Of a stretch of 21,852 nucleotides of DNA, positions 10,700 through 21,398 are shown piece by piece (position 1 is the first letter of the stretch; the number at the start of each line of letters is the position of its first letter). The translations under genes and the position numbers were made by a program. The DNA is from Smittium mucronatum (lineage: Eukaryota > Kickxellomycota > Harpellomycetes > Harpellales > Legeriomycetaceae): NCBI GenBank assembly GCA_001953115.1, contig LSSL01002336.1, forward strand, positions 1-21,852, given 5' to 3'. A model generated the notes under the pieces. The model saw only the letters and a list, made by a program, of their open reading frames with translations. It ran no database searches and was not told where the DNA came from.

Positions 10700-11960
10700 T
10701 ATTATTTATAAAAATTATTGTAAATGTTTAAACTAAAGTATGTTTAAAAAATCATCAAAATTGAAATATAAATAGTTTTTTTATTGAAAGTTCTATTTTT
10801 TTTTAAAATATTTTGTAGTGCTAAATCATATACAAATTGAATAAGTTTTAATTTTGAATATTATTTAGCCTTTTTTTTTACAGTTTATTTGAGGGTTTCC
10901 TTGTAAAAATAAGTCGTTTTATTTGATATGAAAGCTATTAAGCTATCTAGAAACATTTTTTTGCGATAAGAGCTAAAATATAAAATTTATTTGTAATATA
11001 AAATTTGGTCATGAGTTAAAATTTTCTCTTGAAAAAAAAATACAAAAAAAATACGTAAAAGTATAATATTTTTTCTTATAAATGAGGCGTTGTTTTTTAT
11101 TTTTCAAAATTACTAGAAAAAAAATTTTGGTTTAAGATTTGAATAGAAAATGCAATAAGTGCTTATATATTGTTGTGTTATTAATTTTTTTAATTTCATT
11201 TCTATTCTCGTCTTTATTTAAGGAAAATTAATGATTGTAATATCTAAACTATAAACTAATCATTAGATTTGGAGTTTTTTTGTTAATTTTATATAAAAAA
11301 AATATTATTAATCATGTGAATATATGATTTTACTAATGCCTTTTTATAAGAAATACTAAAAAAGGATATTCAATGCATTTTTTGTTATAAAATAAAAAAT
11401 TATAATCATCGTTTTCTTTATACATAAAAATGAAATATTTATGGATAAAACTTAATTCTATTTCAAGTTTTACTAGTTCGTTTTTTTTATTAGAACGATA
11501 AAGACGGTATATATGATAATTTAGATTTACTAATAAAATTAATCTTTTTAAAAAAAATTGATTTCTTTAAGCTACAAAATTTTTTTGGGGGTAGGGGGGT
11601 TGAGATAAACAGCCTTTTTAACCCAAATAACACCTTTAAAAGTAACAGTTGCGTACACGTATATATGGGAGATTTTTTTGCAAACCAGAAGTTTTTTTCT
11701 GTGTAATATTACAGGATAAATTGATATTCACATTTTACTGGTTTATTAAGTTTAAAAATTAAGATATCTTTAATAGTGTTTCCAAAACAGGAAATGTATG
11801 TGTATTTTGATTCAACAAAAAAAATGTTGGTTTTAAAAATATGAATTTTCCATTTCCAATAATACGAGTGTTTTCTTTGAGAACAAATAAATATAAAAAT
11901 GCTGCAGAAAACGATATCCAAGTTATATGCATGGATACATTGGTTTAATATTAAGCTAAG
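10700..11960. other. AT-rich region with no supportable gene
   Basis: No supportable gene. A G-rich patch (GGGGGTAGGGGGG-like, about 11586-11598) interrupts long T and A runs. A 70-codon minus-strand open frame at 11709-11921 shows no family signature and no usual start context. Sequence from about 11700 onward is less monotonous than the left flank and may hold decayed coding sequence. Confidence 0.5.
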
Positions 11961-11971
11961 CAGAGTTAAAA

Positions 11972-12046
11972 ATTCTTAAAGAAAGGGCTTCCCCTCGAAA
12001 AATAGTGCACATTTTTGAAAAGAGTTTCGTTAGAATACTCAGGTAA
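11972..12046 (+). other. Weak helix-turn-helix-like coding remnant
   Basis: One frame reads ILKERASPRKIVHIFEKSF and then VRILR before a stop at 12044-12046. The arrangement (L-K-x-R-x-S-x-R-K-I ... V-x-x-I-L-R) resembles the first helix-turn-helix of Tc1/mariner-type transposases. A further plausible stretch, GENPVKIRKFAQGRISRFLK, follows near 12280-12350 in the same general region. No catalytic motif was found between 12046 and the minisatellite, so family membership is a guess. Confidence 0.2.
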
Positions 12047-12538
12047 GTCACTATAAAGATGGATAATAAAATTTGCCTAAATAATTTTAACCCTTATATT
12101 TTTGAAATTTTAATTAGAAAGTCAATTTTAGTTTCAAAATGATTCGAAACCTTTTGCACAAATAACATATCTGATAAAATGATATCATTAATGGCTGAAA
12201 TTGGTTTTATATGAATTTAAAATTGGTTAATTAATGTGTAATCAGAATTTTTAAATAACCAGTAGAATTATGGTGTACTTTATGGTGAAAATCCGGTTAA
12301 AATTAGAAAATTTGCACAGGGAAGAATCAGTAGATTCTTAAAGCGAAAAATTAAGATAGTGACAATCTATACCTTAAATAATTCATGAAATAATAAGGAA
12401 TAATTTAATTTTGAATAAGCATTTTGATAATGAATGGTCTTACTGATAACTTATTATCTCAATAAATAGTTATAATTTAATGCAATTTGATATAAATCAA
12501 AAACATAGAAGCCCTCACTCATAATTTATTAATTTATA
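12047..12538. other. No clear gene; composition less extreme
   Basis: About 490 bases without an intact frame. Homopolymer runs are shorter than elsewhere, which could mean eroded coding sequence linked to the helix-turn-helix-like stretch just upstream. Nothing can be named. Confidence 0.45.
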
Positions 12539-12892
12539 TTCATCAAACCTAAAGTTCCCATACTATCTATCCTGATTCACAATTCTCAATCCTCGATCCG
12601 TTTTATCAATCCCCAATACGCTTTCATAATCATCAAAGTTCCCAATCCTTAATCTGCTTTTTCAATCCTCGAAGCCCCCAATACTAGGCCCACTTTCTCA
12701 ATTCTCAATCCCCCAATAATCAATCCGATTTCGCAATCCTCAAATTTCCCCAATTCTCAATCTGATTTCTCAATACTCAAAGCCCTCAATCCTAGATCCA
12801 CTTCCTCAATCCTCAAATCCCCCAATCCTCAATCCGCTTTTGAAATCCTCAAAGTCCCCAATACTTAATCAGCTTTATCAAACCTCAATTTT
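12539..12892. repeat. 36-bp C-rich minisatellite, about ten units
   Basis: A tandem array of degenerate units, mostly exactly 36 bp. Units can be read at 12539-12574, 12621-12656, 12657-12692, 12693-12727 (35 bp), 12728-12764 (37 bp), 12765-12800, 12801-12836, 12837-12872 and a partial 12873-12892. Shortened units of 26 and 20 bp lie at 12575-12600 and 12601-12620. Each unit starts with something like CTTTCTCAATCCTCAAA and continues with something like CCCCCAATCCTCAATCCG. The plus strand has very little G, so the minus strand is G-rich with GGATTGGGGG-like steps. A 36-bp period equals 12 codons, but 35- and 37-bp units break frame, so a coding role is unlikely. Confidence 0.95.
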
Positions 12893-13877
12893 TTTTCTTG
12901 ATTTCTTATTTATTTGTTCCTTTAACTCTTTATTTAAATTTACTGTTCCTTAAATATAAATTTTTCTATAATATCTATTATACGACCCGATATAAACTAT
13001 GTTAAAGAGGATATTAAAAAAAAATACATCTTCTCATATTACAGTTTTTCTAGTTATTATATTACTTTTGGTCAAATAAATTGAGTTTTTTTTTTTAACC
13101 TCCATAAGAATTTTTTTTCCAATTTTCTAGTAAATAAGAGTTTATTAACAAGTTTAATCATGTTTATTTTGTAAATGTTTATAAAATTTGTTCTTATTTC
13201 TAGGTAGGGTTGATTAGTTTCTTGAAAAGATTCTTTTCTCTGTTTCACCTAATTATACGAGAGAAAATTAAGTATTTTATAATCTAAAATATATAACTTT
13301 AAAAAATGAGAATTAAATCTTGAGATCAATGGTTAGTTCGAGCTCGAAATATGCCATCAAAAATATTCTTAATTTTACCGATAATCAATCTATTCAATAT
13401 AAAATGCCTTTTAAAATACTTTTTTTATTTTTTTTACCCAAAATGCCCTTAGATTACATTTAAAATAAAAAAATTACAATCTTAAAATTATTATAACCAA
13501 GTTTAAAAATATGGATAAAGATGGCTGAAATGTGTGAGAGAAGTAGTACAGCCCCAAAGCCATTGTGTATCTACTCCTATATCTATATTTTTGATAAAAT
13601 TATACCCTAATTTTCTTTTGTAATAAAAATATTTTGAAATTTCTGGATTATTAAATAAATTATCTCATCAAAATTTGGTAAACTTATGGAAATATAAGTT
13701 GTAACTATTGTGATTATTGTGATTATATTAAATGTTAGGAAATCTGAATTTTTAAGACATTGTGATATCCATATCAAGATTCTGCTAAAGTACAAAGCGC
13801 AATGATAAATCACACATTCTTAAAAACATTATGAAAACCAAATTTGCTAAAAATTTATAAAATAAAACATAAAATTC
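12893..13877. other. AT-rich region with no recognisable gene
   Basis: About 1 kb between the minisatellite and the decayed transposon gene. A 68-codon minus-strand open frame at 13607-13813 has a hydrophobic, isoleucine-rich product typical of chance translation of AT-rich DNA. It lies just beyond the stop of the 13878-15718 pseudogene and shares no recognisable motif with it. Nothing else is supportable. Confidence 0.55.
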
Positions 13878-15718
13878 TTAATTTTTTTTACCACATTTCT
13901 TTTTTTTTTGCTGGATTTCATTATCTTCTGAACAAAAAGATAATATATTTAAAAGCTCGATTCTTTTTCTTCGGATGGATTGTAAATTTCTACCCATAAG
14001 AAGCTCTATATCGCAATCATTTTTGTCCTTCTTATCGACCGAATATTTTGTTATTATCTTATCTTTAATTTATTAATTTTATAGCATATCTCTTTATAAT
14101 CGTCTAATTTGAATGTGCTAATTGATGATGCGAGATACTTAGCCGAAATAATTTTAAAAGAAGTGAAAGACTTAAAATTTCAAACCAAAATTCTGATATA
14201 ATAGATACTAGACGCATATATATATTATATGTGAAAATATATTTTAGATACAGGTTTATTCCCATTAAAATTTATTTCGGAGCATTCTCGGAAACTATAT
14301 AATAGATCTTCTATGCTTTTAACATATCTAACACGCATAATTCTTTCAAAACATCTTGAAAGCAATCCTATCAATCAGATAATTATTTATTTTAAAAAAT
14401 GTTGAATCAAATGCATATATTATAAAAATTACCGAAGATCCCATCTACTATACTTTTATCATGATATTCAATAAAATAATTCAAAGTGAAATCTTTCTCG
14501 AATTCATGACCTAAGTCTTGTATGACTGAGAATAAAAACTCGAAAGATCTGAAGTTTGGACCAGAATCGGATCAAATATAAAAAAAATTGAATTTACAGT
14601 AAAATTATTTTCAAATAACTGGTTTAAATAATCTGCCGCGTATTTTGAATCGTGATTTAGTATTTTTGATAGAAAATCATCGTATCTGTACTCAATTTCT
14701 CCAGAGCTTTCTAAGTATATAGTAGCAAATCCTAGATTTGATATCTGAGATTTTTTGTAAAATGACGTGCTATTTTCTATAGGACTTCCTCCTATCCTGA
14801 AATTTTCCTTGAAATAAATAATAAATATGCGAAAAATTTTATACAAATCCTTAACAATATTTTTATATGATTCTTGCTGTAATTTTTTTATATTATTGTG
14901 CTGTCTATAGATTAAAATTTGATCTTCGAAATCATTGAATTTTTTTGGACTTTGAGATAATGATATTTTTTTTGATTTTTTTGATATTTATTTGACCTTT
15001 GTGAAAAATAGAGCACATATCTGTTAGTCTCACGGTTTTTTTGAAATTCTTAGATAATAGATTGTAAAAAGAGCTTACGCTTAATTTTAAACCAGGATTT
15101 TCGTTATTTAATATTTTGTATATTTCGTTCTTGGGAATTTCAGGGTAATAAACAGGAGTCTATATTGATATATTTTCTTTGTTTTTAACAAAGAAATTTT
15201 TCGAAGATATTCTAGAATTTTTTGTCAAATATTTTTTTATAATTTCCCCAATTTAATCAGTAATGGATCTGTTTTGACTCATCTCAGAAATTTTGCTTTT
15301 ATTTAAAATTAAATCTCCTGATTCTAATCTTTCTATATATTTAATAGGCTGGTCATTGGAGAACTTGAATCAAAATTTTCTTAGTTCCTCTCGCCTGTAA
15401 ATAGACACTACCAATGATATTATAATAGTTTTATTGATGCTATATAGCGGTAAATTTTCATTTATTTTTAATATTTTTTTAAAAACTTTGAATTCTTTGA
15501 AGTCATTTGAAATTTCTGAAAGAACATACTTTCCATATTTCGACTTATTGAAAAAATATATGAATAAGTCGGTTGAATCTCCATTGGATATCGCTTGAGC
15601 TATTTGGTCTATTTTTTTTATTTTTTTGCTTTTTTTTGCTTTTTTTTGAAGGTGACATTTCTTCAAACCTGTGATGATCATTTCCAGGATCATAAGAGTT
15701 AACTTTTGGATAATCCAT
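13878..15718 (-). pseudogene. Decayed transposon-type protein with D-GPNFRS and H-KSIVDG blocks
   Basis: The minus strand holds about 610 codons of eroded coding sequence, starting at ATG 15718 (MDYPKVNSYDPGND) and ending at a stop at 13878-13880 after KKKKCGKKN. In order it shows a lysine-rich tract; an N-terminal block DSTDLFIYFFNKSKYGKYVL (near 15580); YYPEIPKNEIYKILNNENPG leading to SVSSFYNLLSKNFKK and RLTDMCSIFH (about 15150-15000); YAADYLNQLFENNF (about 14630); SGPNFRSFEFLFS and DFTLNYFIEYHDKSIVDGIFG (14568-14425); and a charged tail. The order S-x-SFY, T-D-x-C-x-I-[C], D-x-GP-FRS, H-x-KS-x-VDG-x-FG matches a widespread eukaryotic transposon-associated protein family whose canonical forms have C-x-x-C and HGKS or HGKG. 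Here the second Cys reads Phe and the Gly reads Asp. At least four frame changes and several stops make it inactive. I cannot assign a named superfamily. Confidence 0.72.
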
Positions 15719-16160
15719 ACCGAGTTTTTATGTTTAAAAAAAACGAATTGGATTATTCTCAAAAAATTTAACTATAATTTAATGCATGTTTACTTTATAA
15801 GAGTGTAATACAAAAAATCGATACAATCCTATATAAGGTTTATAGGACCATGTTCATTAAAAAATTTATTGCATGTATATTTGAATTGCTTTCAATATTA
15901 GAAATAATTTTCTAAAGTTATATCTTTCAATTATTTCTTTATATAATAGTTAAATTTTTAAACAAATAAAAATTAGATAGTTACAAATTGCTCTTTTTAC
16001 TAGAAAGTAATAAGTTAAACTTCTAAGTAAATCGTCTGATTGGCAAAATAATCTCCTATATATATGTTATATGTAATTTTGAGACCCATGTGGTTTTGAT
16101 ATTTTAGCAGCTTTTTTATCCACTATGTGATTTTGAGATCTCAAAAAAATAATTTTTGCG
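15719..16160. other. AT-rich spacer between two repeat units
   Basis: About 440 bases upstream of the decayed minus-strand gene and before the long inverted repeat. It would have held the promoter and any inverted repeat of the 13878-15718 element, but I found no matching inverted sequence below 13878. Confidence 0.5.
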
Positions 16161-16306
16161 TTATTGACCAAATTCCTTTTTCTCGTTTGGTTTTTTATCA
16201 AATAAAATTCTGCGATAATTATGTTATTAAATATAAAATATCCAATCGATGGTCAATACAACCTTTAGCCCTTTTAAGTAATTCGGCTAAAAAAATAATT
16301 ATGTGT

Positions 16307-16353
16307 TGATCCAATAAAATCTTGTCTTAAAAAAAGGACTTTTTATTGGATCA
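16307..16353. repeat. 13-bp-stem hairpin inside the left arm
   Basis: TGATCCAATAAAA (16307-16319) is perfectly complementary to TTTTATTGGATCA (16341-16353), leaving a 21-base loop. The right arm keeps the same feature in weakened form (GATCCAATAAA at 17766-17776 and a diverged GGGTC partner near 17808-17812). Its conservation in both arms suggests it was part of the ancestral repeat. It is not a bacterial-type terminator in this context. Confidence 0.85.
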
Positions 16354-16494
16354 TATCATTAAAAAAAATAACCAATTTTTTTCTAAAAGTTTTTAATCGC
16401 TAAGAGATAAAAAATTTCGGGTAAAGCGGTTAAACCGTGCTTATTTTTTAAAAAAAGCACATAAAACTAAAATATAAAAACCTCTGTGCCGAAA

Positions 16495-17620
16495 GAGATA
16501 TAATCTTTTAATTTAAACTATATTCAAACTATGTTTAAAGTATGTAAACAATAATTTAATTTAAGTTAAGTTATCTTTATCTTTAGTTTTCGTATACAAT
16601 TGAACGTGTGAAAGAAATCGCAAATAATTCTGTTAATACTTTTTCGTTTATAAACTCTATTGAAAATTAGAATGGTAATTATGATTATTTTTTTTTGCGT
16701 GTGCACATGTTTTTGTGATTGTCATTGAGCTATTTACTGCTACTACGTTTGAGTTTGTGAACGATAATTAGTTTTTTTAATCCGTTAAAAATAGAATTCA
16801 AGTTAACATTTGCTTTTAATTTCTTATTTATATTAACACTTACCCTTTCTTTATTTTTTAGTATTTTTTATAAAATCCATTAGGATGTTATTTTAAGGAT
16901 ATATTAGAATATTTATGATTTAATAAACTTAAAAATATAAAATTTATCGCGGTTTTATAATTAATTATAGCTTTATTACGAAATAAATTTAATGAGACTA
17001 ATAGAAAACGATAAATAGAAAAGTTAATAAAAATACAAGTAAGATTGTACCGCGTTGCCTCAAATCGTAATTAACTAAGGTTCCGGGCTTTTGAAAATAA
17101 AGATGGATTTTTAAATAAAATCGCTGATTAAATCATAAAATAAAGTCTCTAAATAACTATAGTGCTAAATAAATTTAATAAACTGCATAATATTTAATAC
17201 TTCTTGAGACCGAATATGTAGTATTTTTTGAGCAAAGTGCGAGCATAAGATATCACTATCGCTTATTTATGGGAGTTATTTATAAGTTAGATAATAGCCT
17301 ATGCTATAAAAAATTTAAAAATAAAGTATGAATTTCTATTTTTTATTAGCCTAATACATAAAAAAATAATCACATGTGCCATATTGAACGAAAATGCAAA
17401 ATTATTGACAACAGCAATCTCAAAAAAAAGTTTAAAAAGTGTTTGAAAACTCAAACGCATTTACATAAGCATTATATAATTTAAAAGTCTTATCAATTAA
17501 ATTCAAAATTGCATTTGTATTTGTATTTTCAAAAGAAAAGAAAAGAAATAAAAACATCTAACATAAAGCGATAAAATCTTACATACTCAAATCGCAACCA
17601 AAATATTTCGAAATTTTCGT
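16495..17620. other. Spacer of the inverted repeat, no gene seen
   Basis: About 1.1 kb enclosed by the two arms. There is no open frame of note on either strand. A short stretch at 17045-17095 is richer in G and C (CCGCGTTGCCTC, then GGTTCCGGGC) but does not fold as a tRNA by eye. Much of the flanking DNA may be further decayed arm sequence. Confidence 0.5.
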
Positions 17621-18020
17621 TTTCAGTAAAGATGTTTTTCTAATGTTAGCTTATAATGATGCTTTAAAAAATAAACACGATTTAACTGCTAAACATTAAA
17701 TTTTCTATTTCTTTTGGCTATTAACAACTCCTAGAAAATCAGTGGTTATTTTTTTTTAATAGCATGATCCAATAAACAGTAATTTTTTTTTAAGAATAGA
17801 TTTTACTGGGTCAAAGCATGAATTTTTTTTATAGTGAACTGACTAAAACGGGTTAAAGGTTTTATTTAGCTTCCATTGAATTTTTTTACATTTAATCACA
17901 TACTTATTATGTAATTATATTTATTAAATACCGAACACAAAAAATTTATTATCAATTTACAATAAGTATTTCATTTAAATGAGCATTTTTTTTAAAAAAA
18001 TACAATTTTATCCAACCGAA

Positions 18021-19925
18021 TGAACTTAAGAAAATGATTACGCGAATACCATTGAATGAATGAGGAATTAATTTTACTCTGCTAAAATCAAAGGAAGATT
18101 TAGTTAAGTTCCAAGAAGAAAAATCCGAAAAAGAAAATACAAGTCTAAAAAATTATTAAATTTATAAAAAAAAACGGCACATTATATTGTTAATATAAAA
18201 AAATATATTGATAAAAAGTTAAATTTATTTCGCTGATATTATAATTAAATAGTAACATTTTACAAAATTATAAGATTATATTTCATATAACACCTTTTTA
18301 TTTAACCAGAAAACTATTTTTATTAGTGATTTTAAAATTATTGAGTGTAAATTGGTCGAAAATCATGTTATTGAAAATCAAAAATAATTTTTGAGGGTTG
18401 AATATTCCAAGAAATCAAAAAAATAATATTCAAATGTTTAATTCTGCTACTACTATAAAATTATTATTTGCGTTTTCAAAGAGAGATTTGATAGGTTTGA
18501 TGACGGAAGAATTACAACATAAATAGTAAATGAACATCTCCACGACCGTCATAGAGACTCTAATCCTGATACAAAAAAGATATTTTGAATCTTTTTAGCC
18601 TTGGGGTAAAATCTAGTGTGATTAAAAGAAAACTCAAAAGAAATTGAATAATGCTGGAAATAACCAAAATATAAAACATAATGAATAAAAATAAACGTAA
18701 TTCGGTTAGTGATAGCTTAGTTAAAACTGTAATTTTCGAATAAAACCGCAAAAAATACTGTATGTGATGGGATTCTGAACCTCCTTATACTTCTGACTAT
18801 TCTAACGATATGGAAAATATAAGAGAATTAATAAATTCAAAAAACCGAATAAAATTTTTATCGAGGTCCTATAATTTACAAGTAGACTCTAAATTCAAAA
18901 TTAATTATGGATATTTTATTGTTATGATTACAGGAGTTACAGGAATAAACCTAAAATCCATCCCCATATCAATTTCAATTGTCAATAGAAATGATAGGGA
19001 CTCATATTTATGGACACTTCAAACTTTAAAAATTCGATTGGAAAGCTATTATTTACTTTGGAGCATAAAAAACTTAGTACAGACTCTGCTAAAAAAATAT
19101 AAAATGCATTTGAGTAATTTGGTATAATCAATCAAAAAACAAATTCTGGTTCCATGTTGCTAAAAAAAATTGGAAAAAAATTGGAAAAAAAGAGAGGAAT
19201 CAGTTTAAAAGATTTTTTTATAATGCTTTGTGGGGGATACAGCTTTTACCAACACAAGAAACATTCAATAAGGCCAAGTATTTATTTTTAATTAAATGGA
19301 GAAACTTGGATATTTTCAGTGACATGATATGCAAAATCGAAGATTTGAATTTCAATTAAAATTAAAATTGGTATTAGGGTTATAATATATTTGGCAATTC
19401 CACTAAAAATGGTCTTGAAAGATTTAGTAGAGGAATAAAGGGAAAATATCAGTCTTGGAAATCGTCAAGCTTGCTCGATTTTTTGGATACTTCAATTAAA
19501 ATAATCAATAACATCGATATTTTTCCCTTTTTTCTACCCAAAAAAATGTGTTATAACAACATCCCATCATCTATTTCAAGAAAATTTTATTTAAAATACG
19601 TTTCAACTAATGAGAATAAAATTCTTTTGTAATAAATACAGAAGAGATTGGTTTGGATAATTTAACTAGTCTTAAAAAAATATTCGATGGGTTAAATTTT
19701 GAAACATTTAGCAGTATCATAACAACATTATCTGAAAATAATTTTTTATTTTTTAATGATACTAAATCGCACTGGACAGATTTGTTTTGCAGCTGCTACA
19801 ATTTTCTGAAAAGAAAAAAGTGTGCTCATGTATATTGGCATCTTAAAGAAAACAAACTTCAAAGGCTAATATTCATTACATTGATACATCAGAGAAAGTC
19901 AGTAGGAAGACCAAAAAAAATTTAG
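18021..19925 (+). pseudogene. Mutator-like (MULE) transposase, broken
   Basis: Plus-strand remains of a transposase of about 630 codons; the start is uncertain. A basic N-terminal stretch (LLKSKEDLVKFQEEK, about 18080) is followed by FDDGRITT-IVNEHLHDRH (about 18495-18560), which looks like the His-x-His end of a FLYWCH zinc finger. The core opens in an intact frame (18768-19127): LQVDSKFKINYGYFIVMI with the first catalytic Asp, then ISIVNRNDRDSYLWTLQTLK. The expected second Asp region reads LWSIKNLVQTLLKKY, so that Asp seems lost. Further on come FWFHVAKKNWKKIGKK, FYNALWGIQLLP (about 19150-19250) and NGLERFSRGIKGKYQSW (19408 on). The last frame (to 19925) has a SWIM finger C-x-C-x8-C-x-H (Cys 19788, 19794, 19821; His 19827) and ends in an AT-hook-like GRPKKI. 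Stops and frame changes occur between every block, so it is inactive. Confidence 0.85.
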
Positions 19926-21324
19926 AAAAAACCACAGTTTAAGATTTGAATTGTTCTAAGATCAATATTTATTAAAAATTACTCATCAGAATTTCTATTT
20001 CCTTATTATTTATATAATTAATTGTTTTTAAAGTAAATATAAAATTATTATAAAGAATATCATTATTAAATATAATTTTGGATTTGTACACATAAAAATT
20101 TACAAAAAAAATATTAAACACCACGATTATAAAATAATTTTCCATTAAAAGTTATATAGTAATATTAACATTATTAAAAGCAATTAAATAAAATTGATTA
20201 ATTAAGAATTTTAAATAAAATATGTAGATGAAAATATCCTTATTAAATTATTATTATAAAAAAACAAAATTTAGAGAAAAAAAAACTAGAGAAGGGCTAG
20301 AATATGTGATAAAAAGTATCATAAAATCAGCACCCATAGCCCTTAATAATTAAAGCTAACACTTTTAAAAAGTAACACATCAACCCATCAACTCATCAAA
20401 ACAGTAAATTTATTCACTTTATTTTCCACTAATGATAAATAACACGTATTCTCGATTAATTCGCATTTTATTTAATTTATATATTCAATCCTTGTTGTTC
20501 TATACACATAAAAAATTAGATTAATGATCCTAATTTCCTAAATAATTCATATAATTTCACTTACCGACTCTTGACTTCAAAAATATACAAAAATTAGTAT
20601 TAACTTTTTTTTTTTTGAAATTATCTATCTTTTTAAGTATAATAATACTAATATTAAGTTGAATTTTAATGCAAATTTTTTCATTTAGAAATTTTTGATT
20701 CACATTTCAAACAAGTGTGAAATAAAATAAATACTTTATTATTTTATAAAATTTGTGTATAATATCACAATGTAATAGTATTTATATCTTTTTCCATCCA
20801 TTTTCAATGAGCTCATTTGATTATTTATTCGGATTTAAGAGTTTAAAATTTAAATATTTTAGTAGATAATACAGCTTGATTATTTATATTCATTTTTCAT
20901 TGATTTTTGAAGTATATATTTTTATTCTATATTTGACTTGTTTTCTTGATAATCTTTTATTATTAATTAAATGATTATTAATTTGAAAAGACTGGAATTT
21001 TTTAAAAGTAATGGTGATTTAAAAGATAGAGTACATTTTTAATTTATAAAAAATAATTATGCTTTTATATAAAGTTTCAAAAGTATTATTTAATTTTCAA
21101 ATAATAACATATTTTGGTGACTCATCATATAAATTCGAAATTTAAGACTAACCAATAGAGAAATTTTTTTAATTTTAGAAATCCAGATGATTCGCCTGTG
21201 AGCTAATTAAAAGCTCTTGTATTTTTGTTATTAATTACCTAAAATTACTATATAATAATTGAAAAGGCTTTATTTAGTTAAAAGTGACCTTCCATCGAAT
21301 AAAAAAGCTTATTTTTTAATAATA
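19926..21324. other. AT-rich region with no recognisable gene
   Basis: About 1.4 kb downstream of the MULE gene. I looked for a copy of the 16161-17965 arm sequence, in particular the GATCCAATAAA element, as the far inverted repeat of the MULE and did not find it. Small features are an AGGGCTA/TAGCCCT inverted pair near 20295-20345 and a short CATCAACC-like triplication near 20377-20400. The composition is A-rich on the plus strand. Confidence 0.55.
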
Positions 21325-21353
21325 GGGCGTGAAATTAATTGTTAACAGAAAAA

Positions 21354-21394
21354 TAGCCCCTAAGAGTGAAATACCTTGCCGTGGTTTAGGGGCT
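21354..21394. repeat. 9-bp inverted repeat AGCCCCTAA / TTAGGGGCT
   Basis: AGCCCCTAA (about 21354-21362) pairs perfectly with TTAGGGGCT (about 21386-21394) across a 23-base loop. Together with the hairpin that follows it forms a structured block at the left edge of the GC-rich island, as might occur at the terminus of a mobile element or in a structured transcript. Confidence 0.85.
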
Positions 21395-21398
21395 TAAT

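Larger units (their letters stand above)
16161..17965. repeat. Long diverged inverted repeat, possible foldback element
   Basis: Two arms face each other: 16161-16494 and 17621-17965, around a spacer of about 1.1 kb. Matching blocks pair with an almost constant coordinate sum (34115-34126), so the arms are collinear with few gaps. Clear pairs are CCTTTAGCCC (16262) with CCTTTAACCC (17859, minus), TTTATTGGATCAT (16342 with 17776), ATTAAAAAAAATAACCA (16358 with about 17760), and a 28-bp block at 16425-16452 against 17663-17690 with three transition differences. Weaker similarity may resume at 16746 and 17457 (CGTTTGAG). No intact gene lies in the spacer. It could be a foldback or MITE-like element, or long inverted repeats belonging to the neighbouring Mutator-like transposon. 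Confidence 0.85.

Noticed and set aside
12539..12892. CRISPR-like array.
   Set aside because: Units are contiguous and degenerate with no distinct spacers, and the context is eukaryotic; it is a minisatellite.
13607..13813. Minus-strand 68-codon open frame resembling a membrane peptide.
   Set aside because: Isoleucine- and phenylalanine-rich translation is expected from AT-rich DNA; no start context, neighbour or motif supports it.
16127..16309. Plus-strand 60-codon open frame.
   Set aside because: It overlaps the left arm of the inverted repeat; the matching right arm does not keep the frame, so it is not a conserved gene.
17040..17100. Possible tRNA because of GGTTCCGGGC-like sequence.
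   Set aside because: No cloverleaf with acceptor, D and anticodon stems could be folded around it.
18560..18751. Minus-strand 63-codon open frame.
   Set aside because: It lies antisense to the FLYWCH-like part of the MULE remnant and has a hydrophobic chance product.
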